A DNA stretch of 64,000 nucleotides from Streptomyces griseofuscus (GCF_014673495.1 NZ_CP051006.1:806001-870000); one strand, 5' to 3'; counted from the stretch's first letter, positions 1 through 8,464 are shown. Notes: a model not told the origin generated them from the letters alone. Numbers and translations: made by a program.

Positions 1-404
1 AGGGCCAGCCGCTGCTGGGGGTCGATGTAGGGGGCCTCCTTGGGGGAGATCGAGAAGAAGGCGGCGTCGAAGCGGTCGACGTCATGGACGAAGCCGCCGC
101 TCGGCAGCTCGCCGTCCTGCCCGTCGGCTTCCGCGCCGTCGCCCGGGGCCATCTGACGGCGCTCGTCGGCCGGCAGCGGTCCGATGCCCGAGCGGCCCTC
201 GCGCAGGAACTCGGCGAATGTGTCGACGTCGTTGTTCCCGCCCGGGATACGCAGCCCCATCCCCACGATGGCGATGGGTTCGTATTTCTCGCGTTCCAGG
301 GCGGCGAGCGCCTCCGCGTTGGCGGCGAGCGCTTCCTCCTTGCGTCGCAGTTCGGCGAGTACGGCGGCCAGTTCGGCCGCCGTAGGATTCGATGTGTCCG
401 ACAT
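1..404 (-). CDS. Type I polyketide synthase, N-terminal part (runs off the left edge)
   Basis: Reading left from the ATG at 404 the frame is open to the window edge (134 codons). It starts MSDTSNPTAAEL, then a charged Ala/Glu/Leu-rich stretch (about residues 9-38) that looks like an N-terminal docking coil. A ketosynthase start follows with EPIAIVGMG (about 41-49) and the KS signature DPQQRLAL at the very edge. A GGAGGG ribosome site lies 5 nt before the ATG. The active-site Cys and all later domains are outside the window. The ACP gene lies 25 bp upstream on the same strand, so the two are probably cotranscribed. The family is clear; the product is unknown. Confidence 0.93.
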   Translation of the reverse strand, partial: MSDTSNPTAAELAAVLAELRRKEEALAANAEALAALEREKYEPIAIVGMGLRIPGGNNDVDTFAEFLREGRSGIGPLPADERRQMAPGDGAEADGQDGELPSGGFVHDVDRFDAAFFSISPKEAPYIDPQQRLA

Positions 405-429
405 TTATTCCCTCCGGTCAGGAAAAAGA

Positions 430-714
430 TCACGCACAAAGATGGTCGATCAACTGACCGGCGGTCGGATGGCCGAAAAGGGCGGCTGTCGAAATCTCGC
501 GACCCAGCTTCCGCTCCAGGGAAAGCTTCACCTCGCTCAGCCGCAACGAGGTGAGCCCCAGGTCGAAGAAGCCCACGTCCAGGGCGAACTCCTCGCGGTC
601 GGTCATGAAAAGGGCGCTCCTGAACTCCTGCACCACCAGGTCCTCGATGAGCTCCCGGCGCTCGTACTCCGGCAGGTGATTGAGCTCCTCCACGGCGGGA
701 AAATCATGCGACAT
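430..714 (-). CDS. Free-standing acyl carrier protein
   Basis: A 94-residue protein with the phosphopantetheine attachment motif DLGLTSL; Ser56 is the expected 4'-phosphopantetheine carrier. Family knowledge: such proteins hold the growing acyl chain as a thioester for a ketosynthase. The ATG at 714 is chosen because the ACP helix I begins about 20 residues later and AGAGAGG lies upstream. A GTG three codons earlier is possible but sits too close to that ribosome site. The gene ends 25 bp before the PKS start, so it probably acts with that PKS as a loading or in-trans carrier. The carrier function is well supported; the step is inferred. Confidence 0.9.
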   Translation of the reverse strand: MSHDFPAVEELNHLPEYERRELIEDLVVQEFRSALFMTDREEFALDVGFFDLGLTSLRLSEVKLSLERKLGREISTAALFGHPTAGQLIDHLCA

Positions 715-770
715 CCACGTCACCGCCTCTCTACGAATCGACTGCTTCAGAACCACCGAACCAGCCCTTC

Positions 771-798
771 CTGATAGTGAACTGATAGCCGGCTGATA
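771..798. promoter_or_regulatory. Three direct repeats with 11-bp period (SARP-type operator candidate)
   Basis: CTGATA occurs at 771, 782 and 793, exactly 11 bp apart. Read on the minus strand these are heptamers of the form (T/C)TATCAG separated by 4 bp. Heptamer direct repeats spaced by one helical turn are the binding pattern of Streptomyces antibiotic regulatory proteins. The repeats lie between the ACP/PKS genes (minus) and the CoA-transferase (plus). No convincing -10 box lies 8 bp after the last repeat on either strand, so the controlled direction is uncertain. Confidence 0.5.
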
Positions 799-856
799 AC
801 GGTTCGACTTTCCTCGGCAGCGCTCCGAACCCCCTTCGAAAATGACACTCGACCGG

Positions 857-884
857 TTTACCGCCACCTCATCGGTGCTATGTT
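857..884 (+). promoter_or_regulatory. Putative promoter giving a leaderless CoA-transferase mRNA
   Basis: TTTACC (857-862), 16 bp, then TATGTT (879-884). The expected start point, about 7 nt after the -10 box, falls on the A of the ATG at 892. No ribosome-binding site precedes either possible ATG (880 or 892), which fits a leaderless message. This is inference from pattern only. Confidence 0.4.
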
Positions 885-891
885 TCCGGGC

Positions 892-2346
892 ATGGAAGAA
901 AACGAATTCGATCTGGTCGGTGAATTAGACAGGACACTGAAGGCGCTCGGCCTGTCGCGTGACGGCGCGGTCAGCGAACTCGTCGTGCGCGGGCAGGATC
1001 CGCTGGTGCCCTCGACCATTCGGCTGGGCTCGGCCATGGGCATAGCCCTGCTGTCCGCGGCCGTCGGCGCGGCACAGATATGGGAGAGCGCGACGGGCCG
1101 CCCGCAGCGCCTCGGCCTGGACCTCGGGCAGGCCATGCACCAGCTCACGCCGTACCTCGGCGGCGGCAACACGCTGAACGGCTACGGCTCCAACATGGGC
1201 AGCGTCCTCGGGCTCGGCGGCGGCCTCGCGCCCGCGCTGTGGGACCTGTACCGCACCGCGGACGACCGCTGGGCCATCCCGATCGCCTGCTATCCGAGCA
1301 CCCGCGACGCCTTCCTCGACATGCTGGGTACGGCGCACACCCGCGAGCACATCGGCGCGGCCGTGGCGCGGCGGATCTCCTGGGAGCTGGAGGAGGAGGC
1401 GGCGGACCGGGGTGTCCCCCTCGCGATCATTCGCAGCCGCGAGGAGTTCCTCGCGCATCCGCAGGGCCGGGCCGTGCTGGACGAACCCCTGGTGGCCGTG
1501 GAGCGGGTGGGTGACGCCCCGCCGCGTCCGCTGCCGGCCGGTGCCCAGCCGCTGTCCGGTCTGCGCTCCTTGCAGTTCACCCATGTCTTCGCGGGCACCG
1601 CGGCCGGCCGGGTCCTCGCCGAGCAGGGCGCGGACGTGCTGCATGTGTGCGAGCCGAACGCCTTTGACCACGATCTGTGCTGGAACGAGACCGGGGTCGG
1701 TCTGCGCTCGGCCCGGCTCGCCCTGGACTCCGGCGGCGACGGCCGGCGCGCCTTCGAGGAACTGCTGCGCACCGCGGATGTGTTCATGCACAACCACCGG
1801 GCGGGCAAGATGTCCCGGCTCGGGCTCAGCCCCGAGGAGTGCGCCGAGATCTCGCCCGGCATCATCCATGTGTCCGTGCGCGCCTACGGCCACAGCGGCC
1901 CCTGGCGGGACCGGGGCGGTTTCGACCAGCACGCCCAGGCGCTGACCGGCGTCAACTGGAGCGAACGGCGGGACGGGCGACCGCAGTTGCCGCCCGGCCG
2001 GATGCTCAACGACTACCTGGCCGCGTATCTCGTCGCCGCCGGTGTCATGAGCGCGGTCCTGCGCCGTGCCCAGGAGGGCGGCAGCTACCGGGTCCGGGTC
2101 TCCCTCGCCGGGGTGTCCAACTGGGCCTATCAGCTGGGCACGTTCACCCCCGAGCAGGTGGAACGGCTGCTTCCCGCCACGCCGTTGGCCCCTGCGGAGC
2201 GCCTCACCCGGGCGACCCCGCTCGGTGAACTCTCCCTCGTGGCGCCGCCGGTGACCCTGAGCGAGACCCCGCCGGCCTGGCGCGGCCCGCTCCTCGTCCC
2301 CCGCGGCTCCTCACAGCCCCGCTGGCTCGACGACGAGTCCTCCTGA
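892..2346 (+). CDS. CaiB/BaiF family (class III) CoA-transferase
   Basis: A 484-residue protein of the CaiB/BaiF family. Known members move CoA between carboxylic acids through an Asp-anhydride intermediate. The N-terminal half holds family blocks such as GRPQRLGLDL and the Gly-rich GYGSNMGS. The second half repeats a typical CoA-transferase start, with VFAGTAAGRVLAEQGADVLHV, HNHRAGKM and GLSPEEC. ATG892 is preferred because a promoter-like element places transcript start there; ATG880 would add four residues. Codon 12 (925-927) is TTA, read only by the bldA tRNA in Streptomyces. Probably activates or transfers an acyl group for the adjacent PKS cluster (inference). Confidence 0.85.
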   Translation: MEENEFDLVGELDRTLKALGLSRDGAVSELVVRGQDPLVPSTIRLGSAMGIALLSAAVGAAQIWESATGRPQRLGLDLGQAMHQLTPYLGGGNTLNGYGSNMGSVLGLGGGLAPALWDLYRTADDRWAIPIACYPSTRDAFLDMLGTAHTREHIGAAVARRISWELEEEAADRGVPLAIIRSREEFLAHPQGRAVLDEPLVAVERVGDAPPRPLPAGAQPLSGLRSLQFTHVFAGTAAGRVLAEQGADVLHVCEPNAFDHDLCWNETGVGLRSARLALDSGGDGRRAFEELLRTADVFMHNHRAGKMSRLGLSPEECAEISPGIIHVSVRAYGHSGPWRDRGGFDQHAQALTGVNWSERRDGRPQLPPGRMLNDYLAAYLVAAGVMSAVLRRAQEGGSYRVRVSLAGVSNWAYQLGTFTPEQVERLLPATPLAPAERLTRATPLGELSLVAPPVTLSETPPAWRGPLLVPRGSSQPRWLDDESS

Positions 2347-2398
2347 CCCTCCTCCCCCACCTTGCCCCTTGCGCCGTCCCGCCCCAAGGAGAGACCCC

Positions 2399-2956
2399 AT
2401 GTCCCGCATCCCCTGCCTCGACACCGAGGCGCTGCCCGAATCCCTGCGCTCGCTCAGCCAGGGGCGCATCATCAACGTGTACCGGACGCTCGGCCACGCG
2501 CCCCGCTCGGTCACGCAGATCGCCCGGCTCGGCGCCGCGCTCTTCGCCGACGCCAGCCTGAGCGCGATGGACCGCGAACTCCTCATCCTCACGTACGGCA
2601 CGGTGTTCGAGGCCGAGTACGAGTGGGCGCAGCACGTGCCCATCTCCCGGGCCGTGGGTGTCACCGACGAGCAGCGTGCGGCCCTGCGCGCCAAGCGCTA
2701 CGACGCCGAGGTGTTCACCCCGGCCCAGCAGGCACTGGTCACCTTCGCCGCCGCCGCGGCCGCCTCGCCCCTCGTGGACGACGCCCGTTACGCGGCCGTC
2801 AGCGCCCACTACACCGAGGAACAGATCGTCGAGACCCTCGTCCTGGCGGGCTTCTACTACCTTCTGGCCCGCGTCTGCACCGTCCTGGACGTCGAGATCG
2901 ACGCGGCGGAGAGCGACGAACTGGTACGGATGGCGCAGAGCATGCATGCCAACTGA
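2399..2956 (+). CDS. Carboxymuconolactone decarboxylase family protein
   Basis: A 185-residue helical protein of the CMD/AhpD-like superfamily. It shows the family blocks (LSAMDRELLILTYG, YEWAQHVPISRAVGV and EEQIVETLVLAGFYYLLARV). The AhpD CxxC pair is absent, so peroxide reduction is not expected; members without it include lactone decarboxylases and many uncharacterised proteins. A strong AAGGAGAG site precedes the ATG at 2399, and the gene lies 52 bp after the CoA-transferase, probably in the same transcript. A tailoring role in the polyketide pathway is a guess from position. Confidence 0.85.
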   Translation: MSRIPCLDTEALPESLRSLSQGRIINVYRTLGHAPRSVTQIARLGAALFADASLSAMDRELLILTYGTVFEAEYEWAQHVPISRAVGVTDEQRAALRAKRYDAEVFTPAQQALVTFAAAAAASPLVDDARYAAVSAHYTEEQIVETLVLAGFYYLLARVCTVLDVEIDAAESDELVRMAQSMHAN

Positions 2957-3452
2957 ATCCCCGCCGACGCACGACGGACCGGGGCGGGCGGGGCGGACGG
3001 GGGCCACCTCGCGGCATCCGGTGCGGGCCTGCGGCATGCCGACCGGGCCGACTCGCCCCACAGGCAGGGCCGCGGCTCTCTCACCGACGTCACGGCCATG
3101 GCCCGCCGGTGGAACGGCATCCCGCCCGACGGGCGGTCCGTACGCCGTCCGCAGTCCGTCCGCTCGCGGGTCGGCCTTGGTGGCGACCGGCGCGGGCAGC
3201 ACCCACCGCTCCGGCGAGGCGGCAGCGCTGAAGGCACCGCCTCGCCGGTCGGCGTGGGGCCGGGAACCGGCTCGAACATTGCCCCGGTCCGTCGGTCGGG
3301 GCGACAACCGGTCCGGGCGCTGCCCCAGCCGACCCACCGCTCCACCGACCTGACGTACAGGCGAGAAGGCCAGAAGGCGAGCAGGCCGGCAAGCCCATCG
3401 CTCACTGCCCCTGCCCGCCCCTCGCCACCCCCACTCAGTCCGCTCAGCCCAC
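2957..3452. other. 496-bp stretch without a recognisable gene
   Basis: GC-rich DNA between the convergent CMD gene and the ferredoxin gene. Several long open frames exist on both strands, but none has a family signature, a ribosome site or a plausible composition (they are Arg/Pro/Gly-rich). I see no clear hairpin or repeat in it. Confidence 0.6.
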
Positions 3453-3662
3453 CTACGCCTCCGCCGTCGCAGAGTCCGTCACGGTGATCGCGCCCACCGG
3501 GCACGCCCGGGCCGCCTCGCGGACGTTCGGGTCGCCCGCGCCGTCCTCGCGGCCGGGGATCAGCATGCTGAACCCGTCGTCGTCCTGGGTGAACACACCC
3601 GGCGCGGTCAGCGCGCACTGGCCCGCGCCGATACAGACGTTCTTGTCGATCTCGATGTGCAT
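3453..3662 (-). CDS. 3Fe-4S ferredoxin, partner of the adjacent P450
   Basis: A 69-residue ferredoxin starting MHIEIDKNVC. The ligands visible are Cys10, Cys16 (CIGAGQC, where a Gly-Ala pair replaces the middle Cys of a 4Fe cluster) and the C-terminal Cys of ACPVGAI. This is the usual 3Fe-4S arrangement of Streptomyces P450 ferredoxins. It delivers electrons from a ferredoxin reductase to the P450. It lies 12 bp downstream of the P450 gene on the same strand, a standard two-gene unit. Confidence 0.93.
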   Translation of the reverse strand: MHIEIDKNVCIGAGQCALTAPGVFTQDDDGFSMLIPGREDGAGDPNVREAARACPVGAITVTDSATAEA

Positions 3663-3674
3663 GAGCTGAGCCTC

Positions 3675-4904
3675 TTACCAGGTCACGGGGAGTTCCAGCA
3701 TCCCCTGGATCGTGTCGCCGGGTTTGAAGGGAATCTTCTCGGCGGGCGCGGCCAGCCGCAGTCCCGGCAGCCGGGTGAGCAGGGTGCCGAGGGCGATCTC
3801 CAGCTCAGCGCGGGCCAGGTTCTGGCCCAGGCACTGGTGGATGCCGAACCCGAACGCCACGTGGTGGCGGGTGGGCCGGTGGAAGTCCAGGGCGTCGGGT
3901 TCCTCGTACTGACCCGGGTCCCGGTTGATCACCGACGTGGAGAAGAAGACGCCCTCACCGGCCCGGATCGTGGTGCCGTCGATCTCGATGTCCTGGAGCG
4001 CCACCCGGGCCAGCCCGTCGGCGATGGACAGCATCCGCATCAGTTCCTCGACGGCCGCGGGCAGCAGCGCCGGATCCGCGCGCAGCTCGGCCAGCCGGCC
4101 GGGGTTCTGGAGCAGGGTGAAGGTGCCGAGGGAGATCATGTTGGCGGTCGTCTCATGGCCCGCGACCAGCAGGATCACCGCGAGCGAGACGACATCGGCG
4201 CGCTCCAGTGTGCCCTGGCTCAGCTGCTGGTGGACGAGGTCGTCGAGGACGCCGTCACCGGGCTCGGACTGCCGGGCCTTGGCGTCGACGAGGCCGCCCA
4301 GATACTCCTCCAGGCGGTCGCGGGCGCCCTGGCTGTCCGCGGCGGTCGGCCCGCGCAGCAGCCGCCTGGACTGCTCCTCGAAGAACTCGTGGTCGGCGTA
4401 GGGCACGCCGAGCACATCGCAGATCACCATCGACGGCACGGGCAGCGCGAAGGCGGGGACCAGATCGGCGGGCGGCCCCTGTTCGATCATCGTGTCCAGC
4501 AGGCCGTCCACGATCCGCTGGATGGCGGGCCGCAGGCCGCCGGCGCGTTTGAGGGTGAACGACGGGATCATCATCCGCCGCTGCCGCTGGTGCTCGGGGT
4601 CGTCCTGGCCGAGCAGCGCCACCCGCCGGTCGCGGACGCCCTCGAAGCGGGGGGAGATCGACGGGAACTCGCCGCGGCGGCGGTCGCTGGACAGCCGGGG
4701 GTCGGCGAGCAGCGACCGGGCGAGGGCGTGCCCGGTGACCATCCAGACCTCGCGGCCGTCGTACAGGGAGACGCGCGCCAGGGGCCGGGCCTCGCGCAGC
4801 GGGGCGTAGCCGGTCGGCGGGTGGTAGGGGCAGTTGCGGTCCTGGGGGAAGGCGACGGGGTCGGCCGGGGTCGCCGGGCCGGTGATGTCCGTCAGTTCCG
4901 TCAT
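3675..4904 (-). CDS. Cytochrome P450, CYP105-like
   Basis: A 409-residue soluble P450. Signatures are the oxygen-binding I-helix AGHETT (about 248-253), the K-helix ExxR (EELMR, about 287-290) and the heme-binding FGFGIHQCLG with Cys near 358. ATG4904 is used because it has a GCGAGG site 7 nt upstream; an earlier in-frame start would add about 20 atypical residues. The short NCPYHPPTGYAPLRE start and the RRMMIPSF block resemble the CYP105 group, which hydroxylates diverse small molecules. Its ferredoxin follows directly. The substrate is unknown; a polyketide-tailoring role is possible. Confidence 0.93.
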   Translation of the reverse strand: MTELTDITGPATPADPVAFPQDRNCPYHPPTGYAPLREARPLARVSLYDGREVWMVTGHALARSLLADPRLSSDRRRGEFPSISPRFEGVRDRRVALLGQDDPEHQRQRRMMIPSFTLKRAGGLRPAIQRIVDGLLDTMIEQGPPADLVPAFALPVPSMVICDVLGVPYADHEFFEEQSRRLLRGPTAADSQGARDRLEEYLGGLVDAKARQSEPGDGVLDDLVHQQLSQGTLERADVVSLAVILLVAGHETTANMISLGTFTLLQNPGRLAELRADPALLPAAVEELMRMLSIADGLARVALQDIEIDGTTIRAGEGVFFSTSVINRDPGQYEEPDALDFHRPTRHHVAFGFGIHQCLGQNLARAELEIALGTLLTRLPGLRLAAPAEKIPFKPGDTIQGMLELPVTW

Positions 4905-4946
4905 GGAAAGACCTCGCAGACGAAGAAGTGCGTCGTGCCGATCTTC

Positions 4947-4975
4947 ATTAGATGCCTCAGGCACCTATGGGTCGA
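4947..4975 (-). promoter_or_regulatory. P450-ferredoxin promoter with palindromic operator in its spacer
   Basis: On the minus strand TCGACC (4975-4970), a 17-bp spacer and TCTAAT (4952-4947) form a plausible sigma-70-type promoter. A 19-bp palindrome with one mismatch, half-site TAGnTGCCT around position 4958 (4949-4967), fills the spacer and overlaps the -10 box. This is a classic place for a repressor. No regulator gene is adjacent, so the protein is unknown. Confidence 0.5.
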
Positions 4976-5066
4976 TGACAAGTTCAGCCACTTCAAGGAT
5001 CCTCCCGATCCGTCCGAATCGCGAAGGTAGGAGGGTCCGGTTCCGGCCAGACGGCGCAACCGCCGC

Positions 5067-5525
5067 TCACCGTGCCCCGGCGGCCCCCTCGTGCGGGGCG
5101 AAGGCGCGGGCCACGGCGAGGCTGTCCTCGTACACGTGGTGGCGTACGACGAAGCCCTCGCGGACCGTGAGACGCAGGGCGAACCGGGCGGTGTAGGAGC
5201 GGCCGGTCGGCGCGGCCGTCTGCCGTATGACGCCGAGGACGACCGCGTCCTCGCCGTCGACCAGGACCCGCTCGACGCCGGTGTCCGCCTTCTCGGGGAC
5301 ATGGTGGGCGGCCAGCTCCCGGAAGTGGGCGGCCGCGTCGGCGCGGGTGGCGCGGTGCCGGATCCAGGGGGTGTCCGGGCGGCCGTGCTCCTCCTCGGGC
5401 CAGTCCAGCCGCCAGTCGCAGTCCTCGGCGTACAGCTCGGCGATCCGGTCCGGGTCGCCCGCGCCGATCCTGGCCAGGAGTTCCTGGACCGCGGCGCGGG
5501 TGTCGGGGGTGGGGTCGTACGTCAT
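5067..5525 (-). CDS. SnoaL-like / NTF2-fold protein
   Basis: A 152-residue protein with the NTF2-like pattern of SnoaL-type polyketide cyclases and relatives. It has an N-terminal helix (TRAAVQELLARIGAGDPDRIAELYAEDCDW), a central HFRELAAHHVPEK segment and C-terminal strands ending in VVRHHVYEDSLAVARAF. Members include cyclases, epoxide hydrolases and isomerases, but many are uncharacterised stress proteins. It lies upstream of the P450 on the same strand with a 162-bp gap that contains the P450 promoter, so it is a separate transcription unit. The family assignment is fair; the function is open. Confidence 0.8.
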   Translation of the reverse strand: MTYDPTPDTRAAVQELLARIGAGDPDRIAELYAEDCDWRLDWPEEEHGRPDTPWIRHRATRADAAAHFRELAAHHVPEKADTGVERVLVDGEDAVVLGVIRQTAAPTGRSYTARFALRLTVREGFVVRHHVYEDSLAVARAFAPHEGAAGAR

Positions 5526-5715
5526 GGCGGGCGCTCCCGGGGTCTGGGACGGTCTCGGACGGCGACCACTGTGTCAAGGGCGGTGCGGGTGACGCGATGA
5601 CCGCCGAGGTAATGATCGCGGCGGTGCGGGGAAGCACGGTACGGATGAAGCATGCGCGCGCCGGTGTTGAAACCGGTGCACATGCATATGTGGAAGCGAC
5701 GAAGGGGACGGATCC

Positions 5716-6165
5716 ATGCCTCTCAAGGGTGAGTACGAACCGAGCCCGGAGCAGTGGGTACGCGATCAGGTGGAGTTGTACGAGAGCTCCGGCGGGACGA
5801 AGGGGAACACCCTGCTGGACACCGGGATGCCGGTCATCGTCCTGACGACGCGGGGTGCGAAGAGCGGGAAGATCCGCAAGACGCCGCTGATGCGGGTGGC
5901 GCACGACGGCGCGTACGCCGTGGTCGCCTCGCAGGGCGGCGCGCCGAAGCACCCGGTGTGGTACTTCAACATCAAGGCCGATCCGCATGTCGAGTTGCAG
6001 GACGGCCCGGTCAAGCAGGACATGCGGGCCCGTGAGGTCACCGGCGACGAGAAGGCCCGGTGGTGGGAGCGGGCGGTCGCCGCCTACCCGCCGTACGCCG
6101 AGTACCAGCAGAAGACCGACCGGGAGATCCCGGTGTTCGTGCTGGAGCCGGCCGAGGGAAGCTGA
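5716..6165 (+). CDS. F420-dependent nitroreductase/quinone reductase family protein (DDN-like)
   Basis: A 149-residue protein of the deazaflavin-dependent nitroreductase family, a split-barrel group that uses coenzyme F420H2 to reduce quinones and nitro compounds. Family blocks are [22 protein letters not shown] and a following [18 protein letters not shown] segment. GAAGGGGACGG lies before the ATG at 5716. It stands alone, convergent with the CDF gene. Confidence 0.9.
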   Translation: MPLKGEYEPSPEQWVRDQVELYESSGGTKGNTLLDTGMPVIVLTTRGAKSGKIRKTPLMRVAHDGAYAVVASQGGAPKHPVWYFNIKADPHVELQDGPVKQDMRAREVTGDEKARWWERAVAAYPPYAEYQQKTDREIPVFVLEPAEGS

Positions 6166-6243
6166 CCGGCGCCGAGGCGACGCCCGCCGGAGATTTCTTC
6201 ACCCGGCAGGTGTGAACTCGCTCCGGCACGGGCAGTCGTGCCG

Positions 6244-7308
6244 TCAGGCCCCGCCGCGTTCCCCCGTCGCGGCGGGGCTCTGTCGTGCCCCGCCGTCCGC
6301 GCCGTCGGTGACGTCGAGGAAGATCTGGTCGGCGGCCGGGAACGTCGCGGCCAGCGAGCGCTTGATGCGGTCGGCGACCTCCTCGACCCGCTCGCTGTCC
6401 AGGCCCGGCACCAGGTCGATGCGGGCGGCCACCAGGATGGAGTCGAGGCCCAGTTTCATGGTGAACAGCGACTCCACGCTGTCGATCTCCGGCTGCGCCC
6501 GCAGCAGCGCGCGGATACGGCCGCTCAGCTCCGGGTCGGCGGCCTGTCCGATGAGCTGATCGCGGGCCTCGCGGCCGAGTCGGTAGGCGACGTAGACGAG
6601 CAGGACCCCGATGGCGAGCGAGGCGGACGCCTCCCAGGCGACCTGCCCGGTGGCCATGTGCAGGGCCATCCCGGCGATCGCCAGGCTCACACCGAGCACC
6701 GCCGTGCCGTCCTCGGCGACCACCGTGCGCAGCGCCGGATCGCGCAGCGCCGCCCGGCCGCCCCGCGCACGCACCTGATACAGGGCACGCAGCAGCGAGC
6801 CGCCCTCGGCCAGCAGTGCCACGCCCAGCACGATCAGGCCCACCACATAGCCGCCGGACGTCTCCCGGGTGCCCTGGCGCAGTGCCTCGAAGCCCTGGAA
6901 GAAGGAGAAGCAGCCGCCCATCACGAAGATCCCGACGGCGGCGAGCAGCGACCAGAAGAAGCGTTCCTTGCCGTAGCCGAAGGGGTGCCGGGCGTCGGCG
7001 GGGCGGCGGCTGCGGCGCAGGGCGGCCAGCAGGAACACCTCGTTGAAGGAGTCGGCGACCGAGTGCGCGGCCTCCGAGAGCAGCGCGGGCGACCCCGAGA
7101 TCACGCCCCCGACGGCCTTGGCCACGGCGATCAGCAGATTGGCCCCGAGGGCGACGAGGACGGTGACCCGGGTACGGCGGTCGCTCGCCCGGCTGCGCCG
7201 CTCGCGGGCCCGCACCCGGTGGTCGGTGGCCCGGGCGCGCCCATCGGCGCGGGCCGCTTTCGCCGGGGCGGCCCCGTGCTCCTGTCGTTCCTGTGATGTT
7301 CCGCTCAC
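6244..7308 (-). CDS. Cation diffusion facilitator (CDF) family transporter
   Basis: About 354 residues. CDF transporters exchange Zn2+, Mn2+ or related ions for protons across the membrane. Visible are the first membrane helix (VLVALGANLLIAVAKAVGG), the helix-II metal motif SEAAHSVADSFNE (His and Asp ligands), the helix-V residues following TVVAEDGTAVLGVSLAI, and a C-terminal cytoplasmic domain. The start is uncertain: GTG at 7308 is chosen because residues further upstream are low-complexity Pro/Arg and would collide with the divergent gene, but no good ribosome site is visible. The ion cannot be told from the sequence. Confidence 0.85.
   Translation of the reverse strand: MSGTSQERQEHGAAPAKAARADGRARATDHRVRARERRSRASDRRTRVTVLVALGANLLIAVAKAVGGVISGSPALLSEAAHSVADSFNEVFLLAALRRSRRPADARHPFGYGKERFFWSLLAAVGIFVMGGCFSFFQGFEALRQGTRETSGGYVVGLIVLGVALLAEGGSLLRALYQVRARGGRAALRDPALRTVVAEDGTAVLGVSLAIAGMALHMATGQVAWEASASLAIGVLLVYVAYRLGREARDQLIGQAADPELSGRIRALLRAQPEIDSVESLFTMKLGLDSILVAARIDLVPGLDSERVEEVADRIKRSLAATFPAADQIFLDVTDGADGGARQSPAATGERGGA
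6248..6278. terminator. Strong hairpin, bidirectional terminator
   Basis: An 11-bp perfect stem (GCCCCGCCGCG at 6248-6258 with its complement at 6268-6278) and a 9-nt loop. It lies between the convergent DDN-like and CDF genes and overlaps the last codons of the CDF gene. Confidence 0.7.
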
Positions 7309-7447
7309 GGGGGCCGACTGCCCGGGGGCCCGGGAATCACACCGTGCGGGTGCCCGGAAACGGGGAAGTCGGTGCTCTGACGGAGAAGTCGGTGTGCTCC
7401 GGGGGCCTCGGCTGCGAGGGTCCGGGACCCGGAGGCGAGGAGGAGAC

Positions 7448-8464
7448 ATGGGCGGTGACGGCAACCGCGCCTACGGCCACAAGAGCTTCAGCCGGTCACG
7501 CAGCCATTTCCGGGACCGGATCACGGCGGACGGCCGAGACGGGTGGCCGGTTGCGGCCGGGCGCTACCGGCTGGTGGTGTCGCGGGCCTGCCCCTGGGCC
7601 AGCCGGGCGGTGATCTCCCGCCGACTGCTCGGCCTGGAGGACGCGCTGTCCATGGCGGTCGCCGACCCCATCCAGGACGACCGCAGCTGGCGGTTCACCC
7701 TGGACCCGGACGGCCGGGACCCGGTGCTCGGCATCCGCTACCTCGGCGAGGCGTACGACCGCCGGGAGACCGGTTATCCGGGCGGGGTGAGCGTGCCCGC
7801 CGTCGTGGACGTGGACAGCGGGAAGCTGGTCACCAACGACTATCAGCAGCTCACCCTGGACCTCGCCACCGAGTGGACGGCCCTGCACCGCGAAGGCGCC
7901 CCCGACCTGTACCCGGCGGACCGCCGCGACGAGATCGACGAGGTGATGGCCGGGGTGTACGAGGACGTCAACAACGGCGTGTACAGGGCCGGGTTCGCCA
8001 CCCACCAGGAGGAGTACGAGAAGGCCTGCGCGGGGGTCTTCCGGCGGCTGGAAATGATCGCCGAACGGCTGGCCGGACAGCGGTATCTGGTCGGCGACAC
8101 CCTCACGGAAGCGGACATCCGGCTGTTCACCACGCTGGTCCGGTTCGACCCGGTCTACCACGGCCACTTCAAGTGCAACCGCTGGAAGCTGGCGGAGGAC
8201 CCGGTGCTGTGGGCGTACGCACGTGACCTGTTCCAGACCCCGGGGTTCGGCGACACCGTCGACTTCGACCACATCAAACGGCACTACTACCAGGTGCACA
8301 CCGGTATCAACCCGACCGGCATCGTGCCGCTCGGACCCGATCTCGCGTCCTGGCTGAGCCCGCACCACCGCGAGGAGCTGGGCGGCCGGCCGTTCGGCGA
8401 CGGCACGCCCCCGGGCCCGGTGCCCGAGGGCGAACGGGTGGCCCCCGCGGGCCGCCCCGTATGA
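7448..8464 (+). CDS. Glutathionyl-hydroquinone reductase-type (Xi class) glutathione S-transferase homologue
   Basis: A 338-residue Xi-class GST homologue. The thioredoxin-fold half has the active-site CPW (SRACPWASRA, about residues 47-56), and the all-helical half has DIRLFTTLVRFDPVYHGHFKCN. In other bacteria this enzyme reduces glutathionyl-hydroquinones through the Cys. Streptomyces make mycothiol instead of glutathione, so a mycothiol adduct is the likely substrate (inference). AGGAGG directly precedes the ATG. The DUF4235 gene follows after 28 bp and is probably cotranscribed. Confidence 0.92.
   Translation: MGGDGNRAYGHKSFSRSRSHFRDRITADGRDGWPVAAGRYRLVVSRACPWASRAVISRRLLGLEDALSMAVADPIQDDRSWRFTLDPDGRDPVLGIRYLGEAYDRRETGYPGGVSVPAVVDVDSGKLVTNDYQQLTLDLATEWTALHREGAPDLYPADRRDEIDEVMAGVYEDVNNGVYRAGFATHQEEYEKACAGVFRRLEMIAERLAGQRYLVGDTLTEADIRLFTTLVRFDPVYHGHFKCNRWKLAEDPVLWAYARDLFQTPGFGDTVDFDHIKRHYYQVHTGINPTGIVPLGPDLASWLSPHHREELGGRPFGDGTPPGPVPEGERVAPAGRPV

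Noticed and set aside
925..1932. Long minus-strand open frame inside the CoA-transferase gene
   Set aside because: Shadow of the real gene: Arg/Gly/Pro/His-rich, with no family signature or ribosome site. The same reasoning removes the other long antisense frames, such as 17239-15922, 38000-39460 and 40176-41963.
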